In this document: piece by piece, positions 25,537-35,445 of the stretch | How positions within the stretch are numbered: position 1 is the stretch's first letter | Layout: every line of letters begins with the position of its first letter | Source of the DNA: Lewinellaceae bacterium | GTDB lineage: Bacteria > Bacteroidota > Bacteroidia > Chitinophagales > Saprospiraceae | Assembly: GCA_020636215.1 (NCBI GenBank) | Contig: JACJYG010000010.1 | Coordinates: 310,001-374,000 of the forward strand | Reading direction: 5' to 3' | Length of the DNA: 64,000 nucleotides | Made by a program: the position numbers and the translations under genes | Notes under the pieces: model-generated | The model's input: only the letters and a program-made list of their open reading frames with translations | Told to the model about the DNA's origin: nothing | The model's database searches: none

Positions 25537-26718
25537 TCAACGGCCAGAGACCCTGATCTTTTTCGAAATTGACCGCTTCCCCTGTTTGATTTCCAGGTAA
25601 TACGCGCCATTACCATTTTTCAACAGGTCAACTTCGTCGTCGAACTGGCCGGTAAAATTGCCCAGTTCATAGTCGTAGACCATGCGGCCGGAATCATTGA
25701 ATATCTTTACCGTGGTATTCCCACTTTCAGGTAGCCAACATTTTATCCGGACCAAGGCGCCGGTTTGTGCAGAAAATGAGAGTCCTTGCAGTGGAAGGTT
25801 GTTGTCGGTTGAAATGTCCATATTTTTTTCCTGGTTCAGGCGTTGCGCTTCTTCTTTGTTCAGGCTTTCAACCTGTATCGACAGGGCCTGGGCATTGCCA
25901 GCGCCATTTTTTTCTTCCGGATTATTGAAATGGCGATTGAACCAGTCGCCCGGCTCTGGCGTTACAGGTACTTCCCATTTCGATTCTGCTTTGGTCTCAC
26001 AGTGAGATTTGATAGGTTGGCTTCCCTTTTCTTTCCTGCCGTTCCGGCGGTATTCCACCACAATGGTTTGCCCCACTTCCATAGCCTCGATTGCGATGGC
26101 AATATCCCGCCAATCAACTATGCGGTGGCCATTGATTGATTCGATGACATCTCCATCTAACAGCCCCATCGCTTCGGCGGTCGAATTGCTGATAGTGGTG
26201 ATGGGAACGCCATCGGCTGGAGCCTTCTCCAGGTTTTGTGGGCTGACACCAAAAAAAGGACGTTGACATTCTGTTCGTTCCGGGCGTTCCTCACCCGGCC
26301 GCTTGCCGAAAGTGACGGTTTCTGTCCGTTTGCGGCTCTGGCGGATAAAGTGGATGGCCGCTTTCTGTCCCGGCGCATACCGCCGGATAATTTGAGTGAG
26401 GCCCTGGCCTTCTCCGGTGCGGTATTCATCCACTCCAAAGATATAATCAAAAGGCTGCATGCCGGCGCGCTCTGCGGCAGAATGTTTGACTACCCGGCTG
26501 ACGTAGCTTCCATAAGGGTTTTCAAAACCGAGTTTTCTGGCTTTTTCCCGCGATATTTGTTCCGAATAGATGCCCAGAAAAGCGTAATCGTTTTCTCCTG
26601 TCCAGGTGAAAATGGAGGAATTATCGTTCCGCAACGCTTGTTCCTGGGCTTCGGCAGGATGGGCCAGCCAGAAAAAGCTGGCAAGAATGTAAATCAGGAA
26701 GGAAAAAACGTATTTCAT
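25537..26718 (-). CDS. PDZ-domain protein with T9SS C-terminal domain
   Basis: The 393-residue protein starts at ATG 26718 with signal peptide MKYVFSFLIYILASFFWLAHPAEA. Two PDZ-like regions are visible: residues about 40-125 (FLGIYSEQISREKARKLGF, SYVSRVVKHSAAERAGMQPFDYI) and about 150-225 (FFGVSPQN, GVPITTISNSTAEAMGLLDGDVIESINGHRI). No protease catalytic triad is visible, so it is a binding protein rather than an HtrA enzyme. The final 75 residues look like a type-A sorting domain (GNTTVKIFNDSGRMVYDYELGNF, GAYYLEIKQGKRSISKKIRVSGR). It is therefore likely surface-displayed through T9SS. Confidence 0.82.
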   Translation of the reverse strand: MKYVFSFLIYILASFFWLAHPAEAQEQALRNDNSSIFTWTGENDYAFLGIYSEQISREKARKLGFENPYGSYVSRVVKHSAAERAGMQPFDYIFGVDEYRTGEGQGLTQIIRRYAPGQKAAIHFIRQSRKRTETVTFGKRPGEERPERTECQRPFFGVSPQNLEKAPADGVPITTISNSTAEAMGLLDGDVIESINGHRIVDWRDIAIAIEAMEVGQTIVVEYRRNGRKEKGSQPIKSHCETKAESKWEVPVTPEPGDWFNRHFNNPEEKNGAGNAQALSIQVESLNKEEAQRLNQEKNMDISTDNNLPLQGLSFSAQTGALVRIKCWLPESGNTTVKIFNDSGRMVYDYELGNFTGQFDDEVDLLKNGNGAYYLEIKQGKRSISKKIRVSGR

Positions 26719-26924
26719 ACTTGAGTTTTTTTTAATAGCTTGTTCACCAAGAAAAAAGACAAAACAGCCGAAGAATGGTTGCGTGAACCTTGAGGGTAGA
26801 GGAGGGGAGTACTCGTCTCTGTGGGCCAATCAGGATTATGCTTGATCGGGTACCCTTGAATCCCCTCAAACACCCACTTCCCAAACACTCGCTACTATAA
26901 CTAGGCCCCTCAACTATCAACAAC

Positions 26925-28286
26925 ATGCACCGCGTACCAACCACAATAATTGCCTTGCTCCTTATCCTAATGAGCGCCTGTAAAACAAGCCAGCCGGTTC
27001 GGCCCACGGAACAATACGAGGCCTTATTCGAAGAGCGTTCGTCCACGCTCAATCTTCCAGTAGATATTAATGTTCGGGATTTAGAACATTCGCTTAATCA
27101 GCAGCTTCAGGGGGTGTTGTACGAAGATAAGGATATTCGAGACGGAGATAAAATGATGATCCGGGCGGAAAAACGGGAAGATATTCGCCTGGCGGTTGAC
27201 AGCAACCTCATCAAATATCGGGTGCCGCTTTCTCTTTGGATTAAATACGACCTGGGGATTAGTAAAGTTGAGGCCGAAGGGGAGATCGCCCTGCGTTTCA
27301 AAACGGCTTTCAATCTTTCCCGTGATTGGAATATTACGACACTCACTGAAATTGAAGGCTATGACTGGCTGCAGAAGCCCCGCCTGAAAATGGGGATGGT
27401 CAACCTTCCGATCGGCTTTATCGCTGATTTGGTCCTGAAAAACAGCAAATCGGTGATTACCCGGAATGTCGACCAAACCATTCGGGAGCAGTTCAACCTC
27501 CGGGAAATGGTGCAGGATGCCTGGAAGCAGATGTTCAAACCCATTCTGGTTTCCGAAGAATACCATACCTGGCTGACTGTCAACCCTCAACTCATCGGTA
27601 TGACTCCTTTGCAAATGAAGGGCAATAAGATCGCCGGTACTATTTTTGTAGAGAGCCTTCCGCGGGTTCGCATTGGCCAACAGCCAATGGAAATTACCCC
27701 TCCGCCTTTGCCCTCCTTACAGATAAAAGAGGCAACCGGCGACGATTTTAATCTGCACCTCAATACGGAGATTACTTTTGAAGAAGCTGAACGCCTGGCC
27801 AAGTCACAAATGGTAGGGGAAACCTTTTCCCAGGGCAAACGCTCAGTGTCTATCGAAGATATTGAACTCTATGGACAGGGCAATAAAATTGTGGTGAATA
27901 CAGTGCTGAAGGGGAGCTACAACGGGTCCATCTACCTGGTCGGAAAGCCCGTGTACAACCCCCGGCGCAATACCATCGATGTTGAAAGCCTGGATTATAC
28001 GCTGGATACCCGTAATTTTCTGGTCCGTTCAGCCGGATGGTTATTAAAAAGCACGATTAAGAACAAGCTCGAGGATAACCTGAATTTCCTATTGGACTAC
28101 AACCTTAAGGAAATGCAGGCCCAGTTTCAGGAGCAGCTCCACAACTATAAGATATCTGAAAATGTGACACTCGATGGCGAGCTTCGGGAATTGGGAATCC
28201 AAAATGCCTACTTGTCACAGGAATCCATTATCGTCGATTTGGCTCTGAAAGGGAAGCTCTACATCAGCGTCAGAGGCCTGAATTGA
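26925..28286 (+). CDS. DUF4403 family lipoprotein
   Basis: The 453-residue protein has a lipoprotein signal with lipobox LMSAC (Cys19). The body matches DUF4403: an early VDINVRDLEHSLNQQLQGVLYED block, paired beta-rich modules, and a final FLLDYNLKEMQAQFQEQL plus LDGELRELGI segment. The duplicated long beta-sheet layout suggests a lipid-binding (SMP/BPI-like) fold, but that is inference; the family has no proven function. It is probably anchored in the inner leaflet of the outer membrane. It is divergent from the PDZ gene (206-base gap) and ends at a small hairpin. Confidence 0.85.
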   Translation: MHRVPTTIIALLLILMSACKTSQPVRPTEQYEALFEERSSTLNLPVDINVRDLEHSLNQQLQGVLYEDKDIRDGDKMMIRAEKREDIRLAVDSNLIKYRVPLSLWIKYDLGISKVEAEGEIALRFKTAFNLSRDWNITTLTEIEGYDWLQKPRLKMGMVNLPIGFIADLVLKNSKSVITRNVDQTIREQFNLREMVQDAWKQMFKPILVSEEYHTWLTVNPQLIGMTPLQMKGNKIAGTIFVESLPRVRIGQQPMEITPPPLPSLQIKEATGDDFNLHLNTEITFEEAERLAKSQMVGETFSQGKRSVSIEDIELYGQGNKIVVNTVLKGSYNGSIYLVGKPVYNPRRNTIDVESLDYTLDTRNFLVRSAGWLLKSTIKNKLEDNLNFLLDYNLKEMQAQFQEQLHNYKISENVTLDGELRELGIQNAYLSQESIIVDLALKGKLYISVRGLN

Positions 28287-28308
28287 AGCACGTTCCGGTG
28301 CTTCCTTT
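28285..28308. terminator. Small hairpin between convergent genes
   Basis: GAAGCAC (28285-28291) pairs with GTGCTTC (28298-28304) across a 6-base loop, followed by CTTTAATTCTT. It starts inside the DUF4403 stop codon and overlaps the stop of the minus-strand lipoprotein gene, ending the former. Confidence 0.6.
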
Positions 28309-28684
28309 AATTCTTCGCCCGGATCATTTTCAGCAAGCGCTCCCGTCCCTCTTCATTCATTTTCAGGATCAGGGAATCGGTGGTAAGCCCCACGATCTCG
28401 ACGGCCTTTTCCGTAGTGGCCTGGTTAAGGGTGTCGGTCGTGTACAAATATTTTGAATCGACGTAGTAAGTCCCGGATTCCCGGTAGTTAAGCGTACTGG
28501 AATAGGTATAGCTGTGGTCGTCTCCAAAAGACATGTTGATGACGGTGGGGTCTACTTCGAGAGGGGCGCCGTCTTCGAGGATGGCTACGCCTTTCCAACT
28601 ACCCTTTATCAAATCCTCCTGCACTGGAGCGCACCCCATGGCCAGAAAGGCGGCCATAACAACGCAAAGGGCATTTTTAAGCAT
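28307..28684 (-). CDS. Small lipoprotein, lipocalin-like
   Basis: The 125-residue protein starts at ATG 28684 (MLKNALCVVMAAFLAMGCAP; lipobox AMGC, Cys18); an ATG seven codons upstream would dilute the signal. The mature part begins DLIKGSWKGVAILEDG and continues in short beta-strands (SYTYSSTLNYRESGTYYVDSKYLYTTD), as in small lipocalin-like Bacteroidota lipoproteins. Function is unknown. It lies 27 bases downstream of nhaD and probably shares its transcript. Confidence 0.75.
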   Translation of the reverse strand: MLKNALCVVMAAFLAMGCAPVQEDLIKGSWKGVAILEDGAPLEVDPTVINMSFGDDHSYTYSSTLNYRESGTYYVDSKYLYTTDTLNQATTEKAVEIVGLTTDSLILKMNEEGRERLLKMIRAKN

Positions 28685-28711
28685 ATTATCTTTTATTGTG
28701 AGCAATTGCGG

Positions 28712-30106
28712 TCAGAAAAACATCTTCTCAACGATAAAGAAGATTGCACCGGAAAGGAAACCTACCAGGGCCAGCCAGGCGATCTTTCGCAGGTACCAGA
28801 TGAAATCGATCCGTTCCATACCCATGGCCGCTACTCCGGCAGCGGAGCCAATGATCAGCATGCTGCCGCCAGTTCCGGCAGAATAGGCGATGAAATGCCA
28901 GATCTTGGAATCAATAGGCATATCGTACATGCCCATAGAGGCCGCCACCAGCGGAACGTTGTCAATGACCGCCGAGGTGAAACCCAACAAAATGACAACC
29001 GCATCCTGATTGGGAATGACGGTATCCAACCATTCGGCAACATAACGCAGGGTGCCGACCTGTATCGCCTGGCCATCCCGCATTACGGTACCGAAGACAA
29101 GGCTTTCCAGTGCGCCTACAGCCATGAGGATGCCCAGGAAAAACAAGATGCTGGACATCTCGATGCGTCCTAGGGCTTTATGTGCGGAATACATATGGCG
29201 GCGTTCTTCAGAGAAGTTTTCTTCCGGATGGATGTATTCAGAAACCAGCCATACAACACCCAGGCTGAGCATCATGCCGATATAGGGCGGCAGGTGAGTG
29301 ATCGTTTTGAAAGCCGGCACAAATACAATAGCGCCTAAGCCCAGGAACAACATAGCCCGGCTGCTGAGCAACCGCTGGGATTCCAGGTCCTCTTCTTCGT
29401 CGATTGCAATCTCTCCGCGGAAAGGGGGCAAAAGAGAAGCGATAAAGGCCGGAACGGCAAAGCAAATGATAGATGGAAGCACCAGGTGGTCGATAAGGCC
29501 TAAAGCGGAAACCTTGTTCCCGATCCAAAGCATCGTTGTGGTTACATCACCGATTGGAGACCAGGCGCCACCGGCATTAGCGGCGATCACTATCAAAGAG
29601 ACAAACCAGATCCGGTCGTTGCGGTCGGCGATCAGCTTTCGAAGCAGGGTGACCAGTACAATGGTGGCGGTTAGGTTGTCGATGATAGCAGAAAGGACAA
29701 AGCCCAATCCTCCGACGATCCAGAGTAGTTTCTTCTTTTTGCGGGTTTTAACATAACTTTTCAAGACTTCAAAACCCCGATGCAGGTCAATGATCTCCAC
29801 GATAGTCATTGCTCCGATCAGGAAAATCAGGATCTCAGCGGTCTTGCCTAAATGGTGGAGCAAAGTGTTGCCAAACCCTTCTTCCGCGAGTATCGCGCTT
29901 TCCCCACCGTGCATAGTGGCCAGGTTATGGACCTGTTCGTGTGAATCGATTACAGATACCCATCCGTTGTGGAAACCGACTGCCAGCAACGCCCAACACA
30001 AGGCCGCCATGATCAAAGCCGGTACGGTTTTGTCGAGCCTCAAGGGATGTTCGAAAACGATTGTGAGGTATCCTAGAATAAAACAGAGAATTACTCCGGT
30101 AAGCAT
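28712..30106 (-). CDS. nhaD: NhaD-type Na+/H+ antiporter
   Basis: The 464-residue protein has about 12 hydrophobic segments throughout. NhaD/ion-transporter-superfamily features are GFVLSAIIDNLTATIVLVTLLRKL near residue 135, AANAGGAWSPIGDVTTTMLW near 180, TSAVIDNVPLVAASMGMYDM near 385 and AGTGGSMLIIGSAAGVAAMG near 420. The two paired N(L/V)(T/P) helix breaks are the expected ion sites. It exports sodium or lithium in exchange for protons across the inner membrane, which suits a marine or saline habitat. A small lipoprotein gene follows 27 bases later. Confidence 0.92.
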   Translation of the reverse strand: MLTGVILCFILGYLTIVFEHPLRLDKTVPALIMAALCWALLAVGFHNGWVSVIDSHEQVHNLATMHGGESAILAEEGFGNTLLHHLGKTAEILIFLIGAMTIVEIIDLHRGFEVLKSYVKTRKKKKLLWIVGGLGFVLSAIIDNLTATIVLVTLLRKLIADRNDRIWFVSLIVIAANAGGAWSPIGDVTTTMLWIGNKVSALGLIDHLVLPSIICFAVPAFIASLLPPFRGEIAIDEEEDLESQRLLSSRAMLFLGLGAIVFVPAFKTITHLPPYIGMMLSLGVVWLVSEYIHPEENFSEERRHMYSAHKALGRIEMSSILFFLGILMAVGALESLVFGTVMRDGQAIQVGTLRYVAEWLDTVIPNQDAVVILLGFTSAVIDNVPLVAASMGMYDMPIDSKIWHFIAYSAGTGGSMLIIGSAAGVAAMGMERIDFIWYLRKIAWLALVGFLSGAIFFIVEKMFF

Positions 30107-30257
30107 GGAAATGTTTGTTGGAAATTACACGGATTGTTTGGAGCGGATTTTTCCGCCCCGGGCAGCGGTAAATTTATAATTTTATCTGAGCTACGCCTAT
30201 CTTTTTTGCATAATTCTGCAAATTGCTACAACTGGGAACTGTTTAGAGGCTAAGGTG

Positions 30258-30289
30258 TTTTTGTGGTGTGCGGCTTTTAGTTATTTTTG
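30258..30289 (+). promoter_or_regulatory. Promoter for dusB (TTTTTG, 18-base spacer, TATTTTTG)
   Basis: A -33-type TTTTTG ends at 30263, followed by an 18-base spacer and TATTTTTG (30282-30289), an exact TAnnTTTG. The ATG of dusB is 26 bases after it. This is one of the best-matching primary sigma-factor promoters in the window. Confidence 0.65.
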
Positions 30290-30315
30290 CGAGTTGAAGA
30301 AAACGACAATCAGGA

Positions 30316-31305
30316 ATGGTAAAGATCGGAACGGTAGAAATTGGAGAATTCCCTTTGCTTCTGGCGCCTATGGAAGATGTCAGCGACCCGCCTTTTCGCG
30401 CTTTATGTAAGGAGCAGGGGTGTGATATGATGTACACCGAATTCATTTCTGTGGAAGGGTTGATCCGGGATGCAGAGAAAAGCGTGCAGAAGCTGGATAT
30501 CTATGACTACGAACGGCCTATTGGTATTCAGATATTTGGCGCGGAATACGACTCCATGATGCGGGCTGCTGAGATTGTGGAAGAAGCCCGGCCGGAAGTG
30601 TTGGATATCAATTATGGCTGTCCGGTGAAAAAGGTGGTGTGTAAAATGGCTGGAGCCGGCATCCTCCAGGATATTGATAAAATGGTCAGCCTGACGGAAG
30701 CCGTCGTCAAATCCACCAGCTTGCCCGTCACCGTAAAGACCCGCCTGGGTTGGGATGAAAATTCGAAGTACATCGAAGAAGTGGCCGAACGCCTCCAAGA
30801 TATCGGCATCAAAGCGCTGTCTATCCACGGCCGTACCCGAAAGCAAATGTATAAAGGTGAAGCCGACTGGACCCTGATCGGCAAGATCAAGGAAAATCCC
30901 CGTATCCACATCCCCATTTTTGGTAATGGAGATATCGATAGCCCCCAGAAGGCACTCGAGTATCGGGAACGGTACGGGGTGGATGGCATTATGATCGGCC
31001 GCGCCAGTATTGGCTACCCCTGGATATTTCGGGAGATCAAGCACTATCTTGAAACCGGAGAACTCCTGCCGCCACCGACTATTCAGGAACGGGTATCGGC
31101 GGCTAAAGAACATCTGCGCCGTTCTATCGAATGGAAAGGAGAAAAAATGGGCGTACTGGAAATGCGCCGCCACTATACTAACTACTTTCGCGGCCTTCCT
31201 GGTATCAAGGAATACCGCAGCCGCCTGGTTACCGAAGAAGAACCTGCATTGCTGTACACGGTGCTCGATGAGGTGGAGGCCCGGTACGAGGAGGCTTTTC
31301 AGTAA
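30316..31305 (+). CDS. dusB: tRNA-dihydrouridine synthase B
   Basis: The 329-residue FMN TIM-barrel protein opens with FPLLLAPMEDVSDPPFRALC, followed by DINYGCPVKKVVCKMAGAGIL (about residues 97-117; the cysteine of GCP is the catalytic acid), LPVTVKTRLGW, LSIHGRTRKQMYKGEADW and GNGDIDSP-GVDGIMIGRASIGYPWIF (phosphate binding). It reduces uridine in the tRNA D-loop using NADPH. The C-terminal helical domain is complete. The nucleotidyltransferase gene follows 42 bases downstream, making a tRNA-processing pair. Confidence 0.94.
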   Translation: MVKIGTVEIGEFPLLLAPMEDVSDPPFRALCKEQGCDMMYTEFISVEGLIRDAEKSVQKLDIYDYERPIGIQIFGAEYDSMMRAAEIVEEARPEVLDINYGCPVKKVVCKMAGAGILQDIDKMVSLTEAVVKSTSLPVTVKTRLGWDENSKYIEEVAERLQDIGIKALSIHGRTRKQMYKGEADWTLIGKIKENPRIHIPIFGNGDIDSPQKALEYRERYGVDGIMIGRASIGYPWIFREIKHYLETGELLPPPTIQERVSAAKEHLRRSIEWKGEKMGVLEMRRHYTNYFRGLPGIKEYRSRLVTEEEPALLYTVLDEVEARYEEAFQ

Positions 31306-31347
31306 CAATATTCGTCAGGACATTCCGACACACCAAAACAATAAGCT

Positions 31348-32775
31348 TTGGTTTTTAACATCGAACCACAAGAGCGGAAGATATTCGAAGTGATCAGTGA
31401 TACGGCCAGAGAGCTGGGGTACCCTGCTTATGTGGTAGGTGGATACGTACGCGATCGCTTGCTGGCGCGCCCTTCCAAAGATATGGATATCGTATGTGTG
31501 GGTAGCGGTATTCGCCTGGCGCAACATGTTGCCGCCCGGCTTCGCCCAATACCTCGGGTGACGGTATACAAACGGTTCGGTACGGCTATGCTCAAGCATC
31601 GGGACCTGGAGGTGGAGTTTGTTGGTGCTCGAAAGGAGTCTTACCGCTCCGATTCCCGTAAACCGGTAGTGGAGGAAGGCAGCCTGGAAGATGACCAGAA
31701 CCGGAGGGATTTTACCATAAACGCCCTCGCCGTAAGCCTTAATGAGGAGGATTACGGCATGATCATCGACCCTTTTGAAGGCCTCGAACACCTGGAAGCT
31801 AAAGTGATCAAAACACCTCTGGAGCCTGGCAAGACTTTTTCGGACGACCCCCTGCGCATGATGCGGGCCATACGGTTTGCCACCCAGCTCGATTTTGAAA
31901 TTGATCCGGAAACCCTGGAGGCGATCTCTAAATACCGAAGCCGGATCAACATCATATCCCGGGAGCGGATCGCTACCGAACTGAACAAAATCATCCTTTC
32001 GGATGAACCCTCTGTCGGCTTTAAGCTGCTTTTTGATACAGGCCTGTTAGAGCTATTCTTCCCTGAAATGACAGCTCTGCATGGTGTAGAAGGCCGAAAC
32101 GGCAAAGCCCACAAAGATAATTTTTATCACACTCTACAGGTCCTGGATAACCTCAGCCATAAAACACATGACCTTTGGTTGCGGTGGGCAGCGGTGCTGC
32201 ACGATATCGCTAAGCCACCCACTAAACGCTTCCACCCGGAACAGGGATGGACTTTCCATGGCCATGAAGTACTTGGCGCAGCAATGGTTCCCCGCATCTT
32301 CAAAAACCTGCGCCTGCCGATGGATGCCAAGATGAAATATGTGCAGAAGCTTGTCCGCTTGCACCTTCGGCCCATCAGCTTAACAAAAGAAAATATTACG
32401 GACTCGGCTATCCGCCGCCTGCTTTTTGATGCCGGCGATGATATTGATGACCTCATGCTGCTCTGTGAGGCCGATATCACTTCCAAGAACCCCAATAAGG
32501 TCAAACGTTACCTCGAGAATTATGAACTGGTGCGCGATCGCCTCAAAGCGGTGGAGGAACATGACCATTTGCGCAACTGGCAGCCACCTATTTCCGGCGA
32601 ACTTATTATGGAAACCTTTGGCATTCAACCTTCCAGGGAAGTGGGGATCATTAAAAACGCTATTCGGGAAGCAATTCTTGATGGGGAGATCTCCAATGAG
32701 TACGAAGCGGCCTTCCAGTTCATGCTGGATAAAGGAAAAGAGATCGGGCTGAAAGTACACCAGAACAATACTTGA
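31348..32775 (+). CDS. cca: CCA-adding-type tRNA nucleotidyltransferase with HD domain
   Basis: The 475-residue protein must start at TTG 31348: an in-frame stop at 31342-31344 lies just upstream, and the nucleotidyltransferase core begins at residue 24 ([25 protein letters not shown]), before any in-frame ATG. The Pol-beta-like head includes [13 protein letters not shown] and the RNA-binding neck [21 protein letters not shown]. The HD phosphohydrolase domain ([24 protein letters not shown]) follows. It repairs or adds the 3' CCA of tRNA. Whether it is a full CCA enzyme or an A-adding enzyme cannot be told from motifs. Confidence 0.9.
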   Translation: MVFNIEPQERKIFEVISDTARELGYPAYVVGGYVRDRLLARPSKDMDIVCVGSGIRLAQHVAARLRPIPRVTVYKRFGTAMLKHRDLEVEFVGARKESYRSDSRKPVVEEGSLEDDQNRRDFTINALAVSLNEEDYGMIIDPFEGLEHLEAKVIKTPLEPGKTFSDDPLRMMRAIRFATQLDFEIDPETLEAISKYRSRINIISRERIATELNKIILSDEPSVGFKLLFDTGLLELFFPEMTALHGVEGRNGKAHKDNFYHTLQVLDNLSHKTHDLWLRWAAVLHDIAKPPTKRFHPEQGWTFHGHEVLGAAMVPRIFKNLRLPMDAKMKYVQKLVRLHLRPISLTKENITDSAIRRLLFDAGDDIDDLMLLCEADITSKNPNKVKRYLENYELVRDRLKAVEEHDHLRNWQPPISGELIMETFGIQPSREVGIIKNAIREAILDGEISNEYEAAFQFMLDKGKEIGLKVHQNNT

Positions 32776-33087
32776 GCCGGTGTCCTGCTTACTTCGGAAG
32801 TTGTTGACATCTCCCCGTAAAGGACAGTTTATGAAGTTGCCAAAATGGCAGCCCCGAACAATTGTCAGTCATGCTTTCCGGACATATTAAGACAAAATGC
32901 CCGCCCGGCTCCTGTTCTTTTGGCAGGCTCTGAATTGCTTTGATTGATAGATTGCTGCAAATCAGGTTTTTATATTATTTCTTATTATTCCTCTGGGCTT
33001 CTGGCATTCCGTTTGCAAGAGGCAAAGCGGGAATCTATCCCATCTCTGAATATTTCTAAATAAAAATCATTAAAACAAATACTAGCT
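32776..33087. other. Intergenic region upstream of groES
   Basis: These 312 bases should contain the heat-shock promoter of groESL. No CIRCE element (TTAGCACTC-N9-GAGTGCTAA) and no exact TAnnTTTG are visible. The stretch before the ATG is AT-rich (33055-33080). Confidence 0.5.
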
Positions 33088-33369
33088 ATGAGTGCAGTAG
33101 CAATGCGCCCGATCAGTAACCGCGTGGTCGTTAAGCCCTCACCCGCGGAGGATATGACGAAAGGTGGCATCATCATTCCCGATACCGCCAAGGAAAAACC
33201 ACAGCGTGGAGAAGTGGTAGCTGTAGGCCCTGGTAAGGAAGGCGAACCGATGACCGTAAAAGTGGGAGATGCCGTCCTTTATGGGAAATATTCCGGCCAG
33301 GAGCTGGAATACGGCGGTGATGAATATCTCATCCTGCGTGAAGACGACATCCTGGTGATCCTCGATTAG
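33088..33369 (+). CDS. groS: GroES co-chaperonin
   Basis: The 93-residue protein is the standard 10-kDa size. Motifs: [33 protein letters not shown] (mobile loop GGIIIP), [10 protein letters not shown], and [31 protein letters not shown] at the C-terminus. It caps the GroEL chamber. The groEL gene follows 58 bases later in the same direction. Confidence 0.97.
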   Translation: MSAVAMRPISNRVVVKPSPAEDMTKGGIIIPDTAKEKPQRGEVVAVGPGKEGEPMTVKVGDAVLYGKYSGQELEYGGDEYLILREDDILVILD

Positions 33370-33427
33370 GCAGACAGATGGCTTTTGCTGTTTTCCTCAT
33401 GGTTTAACCCTCAAAATTTAGTGTTCT

Positions 33428-35062
33428 ATGTCAGCTAAAAATATCATTTATAGTACCCAGGCACAGGAAAAACTTAAAATCGGCATCGATAAACTGGCCG
33501 ATGCGGTAAAAGTAACCTTGGGCCCTAAGGGCCGTAACGTAGTCATACAGAAAAGCTTTGGCGCGCCTCAGATTACAAAGGATGGCGTTTCTGTTGCCAA
33601 AGAGATTGAATTGGAAGACCATATGGAAAATATGGGCGCCCAAATGGTCAAGCAGGTTGCCTCAAAAACAGCTGACGCTGCCGGAGATGGCACGACCACC
33701 GCTACTGTACTCGCTCAGGCGATGATCACGGCCGGCTTGAAAACGGTTACGGCCGGAGCCAACCCCATGGACCTCAAACGCGGTATCGATAAAGCGGTCA
33801 CCGCTATTGTGCAGCATATCAAATCACAGGCTGAGGTCGTAAAGAATGATATCGAAAAGATCCGTCAGGTAGCAGCCGTATCTGCTAACAATGATGATGA
33901 AATCGGTAGCCTCATCGCCGAAGCGATGAAAACGGTCACAGCCGATGGCGTCATTACGGTGGAAGAGGCTAAGGGTACCGAAACCCATATGGAAGAAGTT
34001 TCCGGTATGCAGTTCGACCGCGGTTACCTCTCGCCTTACTTCATAACCGATACTGAAAAGTTGGTCACGGAGTACGAGAATGCATATATTCTGTTATATG
34101 ACAAGAAGGTGTCTAATATCAAAGACATCCTTCCTGTATTGGAACAGGTCGTGCAGCAAAACCGCCCGCTTCTGATTATCGCTGAAGATGTGGATGGTTC
34201 TGCTTTGGGTACGCTGGTAGTCAATAAACTCCGCTCTACTATCAACGTCGTGGCCGTAAAAGCTCCGGGCTTCGGCGACCGCCGCAAAGCTATGCTCGAA
34301 GATATTGCCATCCTGACCGGGGGAACCGTGATCAGCGAGGAACAGGGGTATAAGCTGGAAAACACCAAGCTGGAACACCTGGGCGTGGCGGAAAAAGTAA
34401 AAGTGGACAAGGATAATACCACCATCGTTGGCGGCAAAGGCAATGCGGAACAGGTAACTGCCCGCGTCAACCAAATCAAGCAGCAGATCGAGAATACCAC
34501 TTCAGACTACGACCGCGAGAAACTGCAGGAGCGGATGGCCAAGCTTTCCGGTGGTGTTGCCGTACTGTATGTTGGCGCTGCTACCGAGGTGGAGATGAAA
34601 GAGAAAAAAGACCGCGTAGATGATGCGCTGCATGCTACCCGGGCGGCCATTGAAGAGGGTATCGTCGCCGGCGGCGGTGTAGCGCTGGTTCGTGCCATTG
34701 AAAGCCTCAAAGGGGTGAAAGTGATCAACGAAGATGAGAAAATCGGGGTGGAGATCGTCGCCAAGGCGTTGGAAGCTCCCCTTCGGATCATTGCCGATAA
34801 TGCCGGGGCAGAGGGTAGTGTCGTACTGCAGAAAGTAATTGAAGGCAAAGGCGCCTTCGGTTTCAACGCCCGCACCGATGTCTACGAAGACCTCAAGGCA
34901 GCCGGAGTAATCGACCCTGCCAAAGTGACCCGCATTGCTCTTGAAAATGCCGCTTCCATTGCAGGCATGGTGCTGATGACCGATTGCGCGATCAGCGACA
35001 AGCCGAAAAAGGAACAACCCTCCATGAATGGCGGAGGGATGTACGATGAAGGCATGATGTAA
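33428..35062 (+). CDS. groL: GroEL chaperonin
   Basis: The 544-residue protein is full-length and near-canonical: [13 protein letters not shown], the nucleotide-binding [11 protein letters not shown], the apical-domain [12 protein letters not shown], and [13 protein letters not shown] near residue 415. The C-terminus ([11 protein letters not shown]) has the usual Gly-Met-rich tail, although only one short repeat. It folds cytoplasmic proteins with GroES. It is the only copy in the window. Confidence 0.98.
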   Translation: MSAKNIIYSTQAQEKLKIGIDKLADAVKVTLGPKGRNVVIQKSFGAPQITKDGVSVAKEIELEDHMENMGAQMVKQVASKTADAAGDGTTTATVLAQAMITAGLKTVTAGANPMDLKRGIDKAVTAIVQHIKSQAEVVKNDIEKIRQVAAVSANNDDEIGSLIAEAMKTVTADGVITVEEAKGTETHMEEVSGMQFDRGYLSPYFITDTEKLVTEYENAYILLYDKKVSNIKDILPVLEQVVQQNRPLLIIAEDVDGSALGTLVVNKLRSTINVVAVKAPGFGDRRKAMLEDIAILTGGTVISEEQGYKLENTKLEHLGVAEKVKVDKDNTTIVGGKGNAEQVTARVNQIKQQIENTTSDYDREKLQERMAKLSGGVAVLYVGAATEVEMKEKKDRVDDALHATRAAIEEGIVAGGGVALVRAIESLKGVKVINEDEKIGVEIVAKALEAPLRIIADNAGAEGSVVLQKVIEGKGAFGFNARTDVYEDLKAAGVIDPAKVTRIALENAASIAGMVLMTDCAISDKPKKEQPSMNGGGMYDEGMM

Positions 35063-35086
35063 TATTGATTATTTCGGACGATAAAA

Positions 35087-35127
35087 GGAAGCGGTGTTGG
35101 CGAAGGCTGGCGCCGCTTCCCTTGTTT
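35087..35127 (+). terminator. groESL terminator
   Basis: GGAAGCGG (35087-35094) pairs with CCGCTTCC (35113-35120), extendable inward with G-U pairs, and is followed by CTTGTTTT. A second overlapping hairpin (CTTCCC at 35116 with GGGAAG at 35129-35134) competes with it. Confidence 0.65.
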
Positions 35128-35445
35128 TGGGAAGGGTGGCGGGTAAAAACAAAGAACCGCACAAGCATCAGGGACGTTTTTGGACCCTCGAAAATAAAGC
35201 ACATATAGAGCTGCCAGATTGGTTCGGTAATCCCCTTGTCTCCGAAGAGAGCCCCGATAAGCTACCGGGGTTGAGGCCCGCCCTAGTCATTCCGAGTCTA
35301 ACTCTAATTTGTTAAAAATGTAGAGTCAAAACTTTTGATACTTGCACGGTATTGACAGCCGGAAATCGGCTATCGCTGCTTGCAAAGTAATGGGGTTTTC
35401 CGGAAGAAGGCAACTTTGGGTTGTTAAATTTCCCGCCTTTATTTT
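35128..35445. other. Non-coding spacer between groL and the PorV-like gene
   Basis: The two genes are convergent. The spacer holds a near-palindrome at 35252-35270 (CCCCGATA and TACCGGGG) and a small hairpin near 35356-35369 (AGCCG and CGGCT). No credible open frame, tRNA or promoter was seen. Confidence 0.5.

Noticed and set aside
35252..35270. CCCCGATA/TACCGGGG palindrome as a mobile-element end
   Set aside because: There is no matching second end, target duplication or transposase nearby.
35094..35315. 73-codon frame between groL and the PorV-like gene
   Set aside because: No ATG start, no family resemblance and overlap with the groL terminator hairpin.
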